From positions 4,774,001 to 4,838,000 of the forward strand of contig NZ_OZ061318.1 in assembly GCF_964063345.1 (NCBI RefSeq): a stretch of DNA of 64,000 nt, read 5' to 3'. The stretch comes from Pseudomonas lini (GTDB lineage Bacteria > Pseudomonadota > Gammaproteobacteria > Pseudomonadales > Pseudomonadaceae). The position numbers and the translations under genes are program-made. The notes below the pieces were generated by a model, which was given only the letters and a program-made list of their open reading frames with translations, was not told where the DNA came from and searched no databases. Numbering within the stretch: position 1 is the stretch's first letter; every line of letters starts with the position of its first letter. Positions 16,443-24,384 of the stretch are shown here, in pieces.

Positions 16443-16472
16443 AAATAATGCAAATGATAGTGGTTCAGATTT
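16443..16472 (-). promoter_or_regulatory. Fur-box-like operator upstream of the NIS operon
   Basis: AAATGATAGTGGTTCAGATT at 16452-16471 matches the Pseudomonas-type Fur site GATAATGATTCTCATT at 12 of 16 positions and has matching AAAT/ATTT ends; AATAATGCAAATGATAG overlaps it. It is about 70-90 bases before the NIS synthetase start, the only gene reading away from this gap. Fur with iron would be expected to repress here. Confidence 0.65.
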
Positions 16473-16491
16473 AGACTTTGAGAAGTATCCT

Positions 16492-17421
16492 TCAGATGCT
16501 GGCCTGTGGTTTGCTCAAGACGATGTACTGCTCGCCCACTTTTTGCGCATAGCGCTCCACGACGTGCTGACACAACGCCACGATTTCTTCGACCCATTCC
16601 ACGCCAACCCGCCACGACACCACCACCTGCAAGTTCGGAGGTCGCTGATCGATGGCCAGCAAGGTCAATTCCCCCCGTGCCAATTCTTCGGCTACCAGCA
16701 CTGGCGGCAACGCGCCAATGCCAAATCCGTCCCGTAACAATCGGGTAATCGCCGACACTGAATTCACACAGTTCAATCGTGGCGCCATAACCCCATTGGC
16801 CTGCATCAGGCTCAAGATGTCCTGATGAGGATGGGAGTTTTTCGAATAGGTAATGATCCGCTCCCGCGCCAGGTCGGCGACACCTGAATACTCGCGGTTG
16901 TAGATGGAATTGCTGGCGACGATCCAGCCCATCGGATGACTGGCCAGCTCCAGGCTCCGTACGCTTTCCTGGCGTAGCAGGTCGGTTTGCAGGATCAGAT
17001 CGAGAAAGCCTTTTTGCAGCTGATCGCAGAGGTTGAGTGCGGTATCGGCCACCAGCTCGATTTCCACCAGCGGGTAATGATCCATCATCTGCGCCACCAA
17101 CGGGCTGAGCCAGGTGTGGATCACGGTGTCCATCACGCCGATCCGGATTCGTCCGACCTTACTCGAACGTGTCTCGATCGACTGCTTGAGCGCCTGCATC
17201 GTGTCCATCATCTGCTCGGCGTATTCGAGCACTTTCAGGCCTTCAGGCGTCAGGCTCACGCCGCGAGAATCGCGCAAGAACAGCTTCACCCCGAGCTCGC
17301 CTTCGAGCACGGCGATACGGCTGGAAATCGACGCCTGGGTGGTGAAGAGCTTGTCTGCCGTCAGGCGGAAACTCTTGAGTCGAGCGACCCAGACAAAGGT
17401 CTCGAGAAACTTCAGGTTCAT
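16492..17421 (-). CDS. LysR family transcriptional regulator, next to 5-oxoproline genes
   Basis: A 309-residue LysR regulator: N-terminal winged helix (FVWVARLKSFRLTADKLFTTQASISSRIAVLEGELGVKLFLRD, residues 9-51 with the recognition helix around 29-38) and a substrate-binding domain from about 90 that is periplasmic-binding-protein-like. It starts 147 bases from the divergent MFS transporter gene, and that gap carries a TTGGACGC/GCGTCCAA inverted repeat with an 11-base spacer, a normal LysR site. It most likely controls the MFS-pxpABC genes. Its stop is 111 bases from the siderophore gene, which has its own promoter. Confidence 0.9.
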   Translation of the reverse strand: MNLKFLETFVWVARLKSFRLTADKLFTTQASISSRIAVLEGELGVKLFLRDSRGVSLTPEGLKVLEYAEQMMDTMQALKQSIETRSSKVGRIRIGVMDTVIHTWLSPLVAQMMDHYPLVEIELVADTALNLCDQLQKGFLDLILQTDLLRQESVRSLELASHPMGWIVASNSIYNREYSGVADLARERIITYSKNSHPHQDILSLMQANGVMAPRLNCVNSVSAITRLLRDGFGIGALPPVLVAEELARGELTLLAIDQRPPNLQVVVSWRVGVEWVEEIVALCQHVVERYAQKVGEQYIVLSKPQASI

Positions 17422-17462
17422 GGGATCAACTTTTTCTTATGCCTTGGCCGGGTTTTTATTAG

Positions 17463-17489
17463 TTGGACGCAGCAGGGCCAAGCGTCCAA
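17463..17489. promoter_or_regulatory. LysR-type operator (TTGGACGC-N11-GCGTCCAA)
   Basis: A perfect 8-base inverted repeat, 17463-17470 and 17482-17489, separated by 11 bases. It lies between the divergent LysR gene (start 17421) and MFS gene (start 17569), about 80 bases from the MFS start and 40 from the LysR start. LysR proteins typically bind such interrupted dyads to activate the divergent gene and repress their own. Confidence 0.6.
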
Positions 17490-17568
17490 AAATCGACGCA
17501 TCCGGTTCCCACGATAGGCGTCGTCGGGGCTCAGAACAATACCAATAAAATTTGCACGGAGACTTGCC

Positions 17569-18852
17569 ATGAGTGCGCCCGACACCCTCATTCCCAAAGC
17601 CACGGCTCGCCCGGGACCCTTCGATTGGTACCACAACATCAATAAGCAGGAACGTCGTACGTTCTGGAGCTGCAAGATCGGCTATGGCCTGGACGGCATG
17701 GACACCCAGATGCTCAGTTTTGTGGTGCCGACCCTGATTGCCATGTGGGGCATTACCACTGGCGAAGCCGGGCTGATTCACACCAGCACCCTGATTGCCT
17801 CGGCCATCGGTGGTTGGGTGGCGGGGATTCTCTCTGATCGCATCGGCCGGGTGCGCACCCTGCAACTGACCGTTCTATGGTTTGCCTTTTTCACCTTCCT
17901 CTGCGGCTTCGCCCAGAACTACGAACAACTGTTGATCAGCCGTACGTTAATGGGCTTCGGTTTCGGCGGTGAATGGACCGCCGGTGCCGTGCTGATGGGC
18001 GAAGTGATTCGCGCCAAGGACCGTGGCAAAGCCGTCGGCATGGTGCAATCGGGTTGGGCGTTGGGTTGGGGGCTTACCGCGATCCTGTATGCGCTGCTAT
18101 TTTCCGTACTGCCGCCGGAAGACGCGTGGCGGGCGTTGTTCATCCTCGGCATCGTGCCGGCGATTTTCGTGATCTTCGTCCGTCGCCTGGTCAAGGACCC
18201 GGAAATCTACCGCGAAGCCAAGGCTAAGCAAGAACCAAGCAACCCGGCCAAGTTCTACGAGATCTTCGCCCCCGGCATCCTATTCACCACAATCCGCGCA
18301 TCGATCCTGACCACCGGCGCCCTCGGCGGTTACTACGCGATCACTTCCTGGTTGCCGACCTTTCTGAAAAACGAACGGGGCTTGAGCGTACTCGGCACCG
18401 GCGGCTATCTGGCGATGGTGATCGTCGGGTCCTACGTCGGGTACGTGATCAGCGCGTATTTGACTGACATCCTCGGTCGTAAAAAGAATTTCATTCTGTT
18501 CGCTGTCGGCTCGTTCACCATTGTTCTGCTGTACACCCAATTGCCGGTCAGCAACGGCGTGATGCTCTGGCTGGGTTTCCCTCTGGGCTTCTTCGCTTCG
18601 GGGATCTTCAGCGGCATGGGCGCGTTTTTGACTGAGCTGTTTCCGACGCGGATTCGCGGCTCGGGCCAGGGTTTTTGCTACAACATCGGTCGGGCATTGG
18701 CGGCGTTGTTCCCGCTGCTGATCGGCTTGCTCAGCCAGAAGGTGCCACTGAGCGTGGGAATCGGTGCCTTCGCGGCGGTGTCCTACGGGGTAGTGATCCT
18801 GGCGGCCCTGAGCCTGCCGGAAACTCGTGGCAAGCAACTCGACGCTCAATAA
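17569..18852 (+). CDS. MFS transporter of the metabolite:proton symporter type
   Basis: A 427-residue inner-membrane transporter with twelve hydrophobic segments. GLDGMDTQMLSFVVPTL near 41-57 holds the TM1 acidic motif of the aromatic acid/sialate symporter group, SDRIGRVRTL near 87-96 is the loop 2-3 motif, and LTELFPTRIRGSGQGFCYN near 344-362 is the usual loop 10-11 motif. It is 78 bases before pxpA on the same strand and behind a LysR operator, so I infer that it imports 5-oxoproline or a related acid for the next three genes. Direct proof of the substrate is not available from sequence. Confidence 0.85.
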   Translation: MSAPDTLIPKATARPGPFDWYHNINKQERRTFWSCKIGYGLDGMDTQMLSFVVPTLIAMWGITTGEAGLIHTSTLIASAIGGWVAGILSDRIGRVRTLQLTVLWFAFFTFLCGFAQNYEQLLISRTLMGFGFGGEWTAGAVLMGEVIRAKDRGKAVGMVQSGWALGWGLTAILYALLFSVLPPEDAWRALFILGIVPAIFVIFVRRLVKDPEIYREAKAKQEPSNPAKFYEIFAPGILFTTIRASILTTGALGGYYAITSWLPTFLKNERGLSVLGTGGYLAMVIVGSYVGYVISAYLTDILGRKKNFILFAVGSFTIVLLYTQLPVSNGVMLWLGFPLGFFASGIFSGMGAFLTELFPTRIRGSGQGFCYNIGRALAALFPLLIGLLSQKVPLSVGIGAFAAVSYGVVILAALSLPETRGKQLDAQ

Positions 18853-18930
18853 CCGAATATCCGGTAACTGATAATCTGAGGGGCATATGTCCTTCAGCTA
18901 AGAAGATAAAAGCCTACAGGAGTGTTCACC

Positions 18931-19683
18931 GTGAACCGCCTGCTATTGAACTGCGACATCGGCGAGAGTTTCGGTAACTGGACGATGGGTCTGGACACCG
19001 AGGTCATGCCCTTCATCGACTGCGCCAACATTGCCTGCGGCTTCCACGCCGGCGATCCGAGCATCATGCGCAAGACCGTCAGCCTGGCCCTGGGCCACGG
19101 CGTGCAGATTGGTGCTCATCCGGCCTATCAGGATCTGGTGGGGTTCGGTCGCCGATCCATGGCGTACACCGCCCAGGAACTGCAGGATCTGTTGCATTAC
19201 CAGATCGGCGCCCTCGACGGCATTTGCCGGGCTCAGGGCGGGCGGGTGAGCTACGTCAAACCCCACGGCGCGATGTACAACGACATGATGGCCAATCCGG
19301 CGCAACTGCGCGCGGTGATTCAGGCCGTGGCAGCCTACGACCGGACGCTGCCATTGATGCTGATGGCGACCCGCGACAACAGCGCTGCGCAGCAACTCGG
19401 CGATGAATATGGCGTGACGTTGTGGTTCGAAGCCTTCGCCGATCGCGCTTACGACAGCGCAGGCAGGCTGGTCTCGCGGCAACTGCCGGGCGCGGTGCAT
19501 CACGATCCCGAGAAAATCATCGAACAGGCGTTGATCATTGCCCGCGGTGACAATCTTACGGCCAGCGATGGCCGCGCCTTGCACCTGCAGGCCAACACCT
19601 TGTGCGTACACGGCGATAACGCCAGTTCGGTGGCCGCTGTGCAGCGCATTCGCGAAGCCTTGAATCAGCAGAGTGCATCATGA
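18931..19683 (+). CDS. pxpA: 5-oxoprolinase subunit A
   Basis: A 250-residue protein of the LamB/YcsF family, part of the ATP-dependent bacterial 5-oxoprolinase that opens 5-oxoproline to glutamate. The opening [26 protein letters not shown] near 34-42, GAHPAYQD near 61-68, [11 protein letters not shown] near 108-118 and AFADRAYD near 168-175 are the family marks. GTG 18931 is chosen: an AGGAG site lies 8 bases before it, while GTG 18922 is too close. The stop overlaps the pxpB start as ATGA. Confidence 0.93.
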   Translation: MNRLLLNCDIGESFGNWTMGLDTEVMPFIDCANIACGFHAGDPSIMRKTVSLALGHGVQIGAHPAYQDLVGFGRRSMAYTAQELQDLLHYQIGALDGICRAQGGRVSYVKPHGAMYNDMMANPAQLRAVIQAVAAYDRTLPLMLMATRDNSAAQQLGDEYGVTLWFEAFADRAYDSAGRLVSRQLPGAVHHDPEKIIEQALIIARGDNLTASDGRALHLQANTLCVHGDNASSVAAVQRIREALNQQSAS

Positions 19684-20384
19684 AACCACGGGTAGAAGTG
19701 GTGGCGCTGGATTGCCTGATGGTGCGTCTGTTCGATGAAATCAGCGAAGCCAACATGCCGTGGATGCTCGCCGCCAGCGAGCGTCTGCGAGAAGCGTTCG
19801 CCAGCCATTTGATCGATCTGGTGCCGTCCTACACGACGTTGATGGTGCACTACGATTTGATGGCACTGAATCCGGCCCAGGCGCGGGAGTTGATCGCGCA
19901 AGCCTTGATCGATCTGTCGCCCAACGCCCGCACTAGCGGTAAATGTCATGTGTTGCCGGTCTGGTATGACCTGAGTGTCGGCCCGGAACTGACGTTGCTG
20001 TCTCAGCGCAGCGGATTAACGGTGGAAGAGGTGATCCAACGCCACAGCGGACGCGAGTACCAAGTGTTCGCGTTGGGCTTCGCGCCGGGGTTTGCCTTCA
20101 TGGGATTGGTAGAGGAAATATTGGCTGCACCGCGTATGAATACTCCGCGCAAAAAAGTCGCTGCCGGCAGTGTTGGTATCGCCGAACGCCAGACGGCGGC
20201 TTATCCGGTGGTGTCCCCCGGCGGCTGGAACCTGATCGGCCGCACCCCGGCCAAATTGTTCGACCGCGAGCGCGACGGCTACAGCCTGATGCGACCGGGC
20301 GACACCGTGCGCTTCGAAGCGGTCAGCCATGCCGAGTTCATCAATCTTGGCGGTGATGACACGCCGTTGGAGTCCTTGGCATGA
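19680..20384 (+). CDS. pxpB: 5-oxoprolinase subunit B
   Basis: A 234-residue member of the KipI/allophanate hydrolase subunit 1 family, second subunit of the 5-oxoprolinase. The active-site stretch [21 protein letters not shown] near residues 121-141 and [35 protein letters not shown] near 154-188 are both typical (signature GSVGIA, YP-SPGGW-L-GRTP). Overlap with both neighbours by 4 bases shows translational coupling. Order A-B-C here differs from the B-C-A order common in Bacillus and E. coli. Confidence 0.93.
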   Translation: MKPRVEVVALDCLMVRLFDEISEANMPWMLAASERLREAFASHLIDLVPSYTTLMVHYDLMALNPAQARELIAQALIDLSPNARTSGKCHVLPVWYDLSVGPELTLLSQRSGLTVEEVIQRHSGREYQVFALGFAPGFAFMGLVEEILAAPRMNTPRKKVAAGSVGIAERQTAAYPVVSPGGWNLIGRTPAKLFDRERDGYSLMRPGDTVRFEAVSHAEFINLGGDDTPLESLA

Positions 20385-21307
20385 GCCGACTGACGATTGA
20401 AGCAAGTACACCGCTGTGCCTGTTGCAGGACGCCGGGCGGTTTGGCGTGCGGCATCTGGGCGTAACCCAGGGCGGGGCGGCGGATTGGCGTTCGATGTCG
20501 TGGGCCAATTGGCTGCTGGGCAATGGGCTGGATGCATCGGTGCTCGAAATCACCCTCGGCGGGTTTGCGGTCGTTGCCCAGGAAGATTGCGTGCTGGCGT
20601 TAGCCGGAGCGGATCTGGGGGCGCAGGTGGATGGCGAGGCATTGGCACCGTGGCGCAGTTTCAGGCTGAACAAAGGTCAGCAATTGCAATTCACCCAGCC
20701 GCTGCTTGGCGCTCGGGCTTATTTGGCGGCCCCGGGCGGATTTGATGCGCCAAAGGTGTTGGGCAGTAGCGCAACGGTGGTCCGTGAGGAGCTCGGTGGG
20801 CTGGATGGCATGGGTCGGGCGTTGGCCAAAGATGCGCAGTTGAGCTATTCGGGGAGCTCGCTGTTACTGCTGCGGGCGTTGGCGCCCGAACAAGTGCCGG
20901 ACTTCAAACTCAATGCGCCGCTGGACCTGGTGCTCGGTGCACAGATCGGCGAGTTCAGTGGACAGAGTTCGTTCGACGCGTTCAACAGCGTCTGGACCCT
21001 CGACAGCCGTGCCGACCGGATGGGCATTCGCCTGCTTGGAACGGCGTTGCAGTATCAGGGCAAGCCGATGATTTCCGAAGGCATCCCGCTGGGCGCGGTC
21101 CAGGTGCCGCCGGACGGGCAGCCGATTGTGCTGCTCAATGATCGGCAGACCATTGGCGGTTATCCGCGATTGGGAGCGTTGACGCCGTTGGCATTGGCGC
21201 GACTGGCGCAGTGTTTGCCGGGGGCGAAGGTGCGGTTGAAACCGGTGGTGCAGGATGTCGCGCATCGGGAACAGGTCGAGTATTTACGCCGTTTTTTAGG
21301 CCGCTAA
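20381..21307 (+). CDS. pxpC: 5-oxoprolinase subunit C
   Basis: A 308-residue member of the KipA/allophanate hydrolase subunit 2 family, third subunit of 5-oxoprolinase. Family marks: LQDAGRFGVRHLGVTQGGAAD near 16-36, LEITLGGF near 57-64, APGGFDAPKVLGS near 116-128, and the closing ILLNDRQTIGGYPRLG (about 248-263). It is last in the operon; a REPIN begins 4 bases after its stop and probably stabilises the mRNA end. Confidence 0.92.
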   Translation: MSRLTIEASTPLCLLQDAGRFGVRHLGVTQGGAADWRSMSWANWLLGNGLDASVLEITLGGFAVVAQEDCVLALAGADLGAQVDGEALAPWRSFRLNKGQQLQFTQPLLGARAYLAAPGGFDAPKVLGSSATVVREELGGLDGMGRALAKDAQLSYSGSSLLLLRALAPEQVPDFKLNAPLDLVLGAQIGEFSGQSSFDAFNSVWTLDSRADRMGIRLLGTALQYQGKPMISEGIPLGAVQVPPDGQPIVLLNDRQTIGGYPRLGALTPLALARLAQCLPGAKVRLKPVVQDVAHREQVEYLRRFLGR

Positions 21308-21310
21308 AGC

Positions 21311-21400
21311 ATCGCGGGCAAGCCCGCTCCCACAGGGTAGATGGTGCTCACAAAATGTGTGAACAACGCTAATCCTTGTGGGAGCGGGCTTGCCCGCGAT
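21311..21400. repeat. REPIN of the TGTGGGAGCGGGCTTGCCCGC family
   Basis: Inverted copies at 21311-21335 and 21377-21400, about 41 bases apart. It fills nearly all the gap between the convergent stops of pxpC and the VWA gene. Confidence 0.9.
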
Positions 21401-21423
21401 GGCGTCAGTCCAGACAACAGAGA

Positions 21424-22602
21424 TTACTTGGACAAAAAACGCATCCCTTCCTCCAACCCCCGCAACGTCAGCGGGAACATCTGGTCATCAATCAAATCCC
21501 GCACGATGTTGGTCGACGAGGTATAGCCCCAAGTGTCTTTCGGGTACGGGTTGATCCAGATGAGCTTCTTGTACTTTTCCTTGAAGCGCTGCATCCACAC
21601 GTACCCGGCTTCTTCGTTCCAGTGCTCGACGCTGCCACCGGCCTGGGTGATTTCATAGGGCGCCATGGCGGCGTCGCCGATGAAGATCACTTTGTAATCG
21701 GCGCCGTATTTGTGCAGCAGGTCCTGGGTGGCGGTGCGCTCGGAAGTGCGGCGCATGTTGTTCTTCCACACCGATTCATAAATGAAATTGTGGAAGTAGA
21801 AGTACTCCAGATGCTTGAACTCGGTCTTGCAGGCCGAGAACAGTTCTTCGCAGATCTTTACGTGGGCGTCCATCGAGCCGCCGATGTCGAACAGCAACAG
21901 TAACTTGACGGTGTTGCGGCGCTCCGCACGCATCTGGATGTTCAGCAACCCGGCATCGCGCGCGGTGTGGTCGATGGTGCCGTCGATGTCGAGTTCTTCC
22001 GCCGCGCCCTGACGGGCGAATTTACGCAGGCGACGCAGGGCGACCTTGATGTTGCGAGTGCCCAGTTCGACCGAATCGTCGAGGTTCTTGTACTCGCGCT
22101 GATCCCAGACTTTGACCGCTTTGCCTTGACGCTTGCCGGCATCGCCGACCCGAATACCTTCCGGGTTGAAGCCACCGGAGCCGAACGGGCTGGTGCCACC
22201 GGTGCCGATCCATTTGTTGCCGCCGGCATGGCGTTCTTTCTGTTCTTCCAGACGCTTTTTGAACTCTTCTATCAGCTTGTCCAGCCCACCCAGGGACTGG
22301 ATCGCGGCCCGCTCTTCATCGGTCAGGGAACGCTCAAATTCCTTGCGCAGCCAGTCTTCCGGAATCAATGCCTGAAGGTGATCGTCGAGCTTTTCCAGGC
22401 CATTGAAGTAGGCCCCGAACGCCCGGTCGAACTTGTCGAAATGCTTTTCATCTTTCACCAGAATCGCCCGCGACAAGTAATAAAACTCGTCCATGTCGGC
22501 GAAGGTCACGCGCTGTTTCAGCGCGTTGATCAGGTCCAGCAGTTCACGCACCGAGACCGGCACCTTGGCTGCACGCATTTCATTGAACAGGTTGAGCAGC
22601 AT
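21424..22602 (-). CDS. VWA domain-containing CoxE-like protein
   Basis: A 392-residue protein of the CoxE/VWA group, expected to act with the MoxR ATPase gene 11 bases upstream. The N-terminal 120 residues are helical, the middle has a Gly-rich GGNKWIGTGGTSPFGSGGF stretch near 149-167, and the VWA domain follows from about 230 with FDIGGSMDAH. The metal site is DxGGS rather than DxSxS, as in other members of this subgroup. MoxR/VWA pairs act as chaperones that insert metals or remodel enzymes; the client is not evident here. Confidence 0.88.
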   Translation of the reverse strand: MLLNLFNEMRAAKVPVSVRELLDLINALKQRVTFADMDEFYYLSRAILVKDEKHFDKFDRAFGAYFNGLEKLDDHLQALIPEDWLRKEFERSLTDEERAAIQSLGGLDKLIEEFKKRLEEQKERHAGGNKWIGTGGTSPFGSGGFNPEGIRVGDAGKRQGKAVKVWDQREYKNLDDSVELGTRNIKVALRRLRKFARQGAAEELDIDGTIDHTARDAGLLNIQMRAERRNTVKLLLLFDIGGSMDAHVKICEELFSACKTEFKHLEYFYFHNFIYESVWKNNMRRTSERTATQDLLHKYGADYKVIFIGDAAMAPYEITQAGGSVEHWNEEAGYVWMQRFKEKYKKLIWINPYPKDTWGYTSSTNIVRDLIDDQMFPLTLRGLEEGMRFLSK

Positions 22603-22613
22603 GGCATTTGCCC

Positions 22614-23459
22614 TTATCGAGTGCCGCGACGGCTCATGAACGCCAGGCGCTCAAGCAGTTGCACATCCTGCTCGTTCTTTACCAAAGCGCCTGCCAGTGG
22701 CGGAATGGCCTTGGTCGGATCGCGCTCGCGCAGCACCGCTTCGCCGATGTTGTCGGCCATCAGCAGCTTCAGCCAGTCCACCAGTTCGGAGGTCGATGGC
22801 TTCTTCTTCAGGCCCGGCACTTTGCGTACGTCGAAGAACACGTCCAGCGCTTCGCTGACCAGGTCTTTCTTGATGTTCGGATAATGCACGTCGACGATCC
22901 GTTGCATCGTGACGCGATCCGGGAAGGCGATGTAGTGGAAGAAGCAGCGGCGCAGGAAAGCGTCCGGCAGCTCTTTCTCGTTGTTGGAGGTAATGATGAT
23001 GATCGGGCGCTTCTTGGCCTTGATGGTCTCGTCGATCTCGTAAACGTAGAACTCCATCTTGTCGAGTTCTTGCAGCAGGTCGTTAGGGAACTCGATGTCG
23101 GCCTTGTCGATTTCGTCGATCAGCAGAATCACCCGCTCTTCGGACTCGAACGCTTCCCAGAGCTTGCCCTTTTTGAGGTAGTTGCGAACGTCGTGGACCT
23201 TCTCCGTACCCAGCTGCGAGTCCCGCAGGCGACTGACCGCGTCGTACTCGTACAAACCTTGATGCGCCTTGGTGGTGGACTTGATGTGCCAGGTAATCAA
23301 CTTGGCGCCGAAGGACTCGGCCAGTTGCTCGGCGAGCATGGTCTTGCCGGTGCCTGGTTCGCCCTTGACCAGCAATGGCCGTTCCAGGGTGATGGCGGCG
23401 TTGACCGCCAGCTTCAGGTCATCGGTGGCGACGTAGGCCTGGGTGCCTTCGAACTTCAT
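22614..23459 (-). CDS. MoxR family AAA+ ATPase
   Basis: A 281-residue AAA+ ATPase. Walker A is GEPGTGKTMLAEQL near residues 37-50, Walker B is VILLIDEIDKAD near 101-112, sensor 1 is IIITSNNEKELPDAFLRRC near 145-163 with the arginine finger pair, and a lid domain follows. The gene lies directly before the VWA gene, the standard MoxR-VWA pairing. It probably powers maturation of some enzyme complex; which one cannot be told from these two genes. Confidence 0.92.
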   Translation of the reverse strand: MKFEGTQAYVATDDLKLAVNAAITLERPLLVKGEPGTGKTMLAEQLAESFGAKLITWHIKSTTKAHQGLYEYDAVSRLRDSQLGTEKVHDVRNYLKKGKLWEAFESEERVILLIDEIDKADIEFPNDLLQELDKMEFYVYEIDETIKAKKRPIIIITSNNEKELPDAFLRRCFFHYIAFPDRVTMQRIVDVHYPNIKKDLVSEALDVFFDVRKVPGLKKKPSTSELVDWLKLLMADNIGEAVLRERDPTKAIPPLAGALVKNEQDVQLLERLAFMSRRGTR

Positions 23460-23629
23460 CTGCTAATCCTCGAACGGTAACGCCGACCTGAACGAGGCAG
23501 GGCGGGGCGCAATAAATATTCAGACTCGACTATAACGCGCTGCCCGGTCGACTGTGAACGCAGACGGCTTATTCAGTCTCTGAATGGGGCGTCACATCTT
23601 GACTCAGTCTCGGCTGCTGGCCAGTATTG

Positions 23630-23654
23630 AGCTATCGCCATTTTGGCGATAGCT
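23630..23654. promoter_or_regulatory. Perfect hairpin/operator before the DUF4160 gene
   Basis: AGCTATCGCCA and TGGCGATAGCT form an 11-base perfect inverted repeat with a 3-base loop, ending 9 bases before the ATG at 23663. Placed here it could be the operator of the HTH partner encoded next, or a structure that hides the ribosome site. It has no T-run, so it is not a normal terminator. Confidence 0.6.
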
Positions 23655-23662
23655 TGCGGGGT

Positions 23663-23893
23663 ATGTCTACTAAATACAGATTTCGCGATACGTACCGTAT
23701 TCAGTTGCGCGAGAAGGATCATCCGCCGCCCCATGTGCATCTGACCGGTGGCGGGTTGGACGTGATGCTCAGCCTGGAAACCGTCGAAGTGATGGTGGGC
23801 AAGGCGCCGCCGCTGATCATCAAGGAAGCGCTGGACTGGGTCAGGGCCCATCAGGCGCAATTGCTGGAGGATTGGAAACGATGTTACCCATGA
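23663..23893 (+). CDS. DUF4160 domain protein, possible toxin-like partner
   Basis: A 76-residue protein. The stretch YRIQLREKDHPPPHVHLTGGG (about residues 11-31) is the hallmark of DUF4160, a small domain often coded next to DUF2442 proteins. Overlap of 13 bases with the next gene shows the two are made together. Such pairs have been proposed as toxin-antitoxin modules on the basis of gene pairing, but activity is not proven. The ATG is preceded by GCGGGGT. An alternative view is a small unknown regulator. Confidence 0.75.
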   Translation: MSTKYRFRDTYRIQLREKDHPPPHVHLTGGGLDVMLSLETVEVMVGKAPPLIIKEALDWVRAHQAQLLEDWKRCYP

Positions 23894-24384
23894 AACGACC
23901 ACGGCTGTCGGCTGTGCAGGTACTGCCGGGTTACAGGCTGGCGCTGACTTTTATCGATGGCCAGCAACTGAGCCTCGATTTAAGTCGCGACCTGCATTCG
24001 TACCCAGGGCTGCAACCATTGTTGGAAGACCGTGCTTTTGAAGGCGCAGCCTTGGGTGACGATGGCTGGAGCGTGGAGTGGCCCGAGCTGGATATCCAGA
24101 TTGGTGCAGACACGCTGTATCTGGATGCCCTTGCGCAAAATGCGGCAGATGAAAACACCCGTATTTTCATCGATTGGCGTGCTCGCACCGGATTGCCGCT
24201 GAATCAGGCGGCCGAAGCGCTGGGCGTCAGTGCCCGCAGTATCAGTCGCTACAGCAGTGGTCGTGAAGCTGTGCCGCGGTCGTTGGCCTTGGCATGTCTG
24301 GGCTGGGACTTCTTGCAGCAGCAATCAAATCCGGCGCGGGCAGCCGAAGAAACCGGTCGTTACACCATCACACGCAAATCTTAA
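23881..24384 (+). CDS. DUF2442 protein with helix-turn-helix, possible antitoxin
   Basis: A 167-residue two-part protein. Residues 1-90 match DUF2442 (VQVLPGYRLALTFIDGQQLSLDLSRDL; WSVEWPELDIQIGADTLYLDAL). Residues 100-150 hold a helix-turn-helix: TGLPLNQAAEALGVSARSISRYSSGREAVPRSLALACLGWDFL. ATG 23881 has a GGAGG site 9 bases upstream; ATG 23890 is also possible. Its stop overlaps the stop of the convergent DUF748 gene by 4 bases. DNA binding at the hairpin upstream of its partner is an inference. Confidence 0.78.
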   Translation: MLPMKRPRLSAVQVLPGYRLALTFIDGQQLSLDLSRDLHSYPGLQPLLEDRAFEGAALGDDGWSVEWPELDIQIGADTLYLDALAQNAADENTRIFIDWRARTGLPLNQAAEALGVSARSISRYSSGREAVPRSLALACLGWDFLQQQSNPARAAEETGRYTITRKS

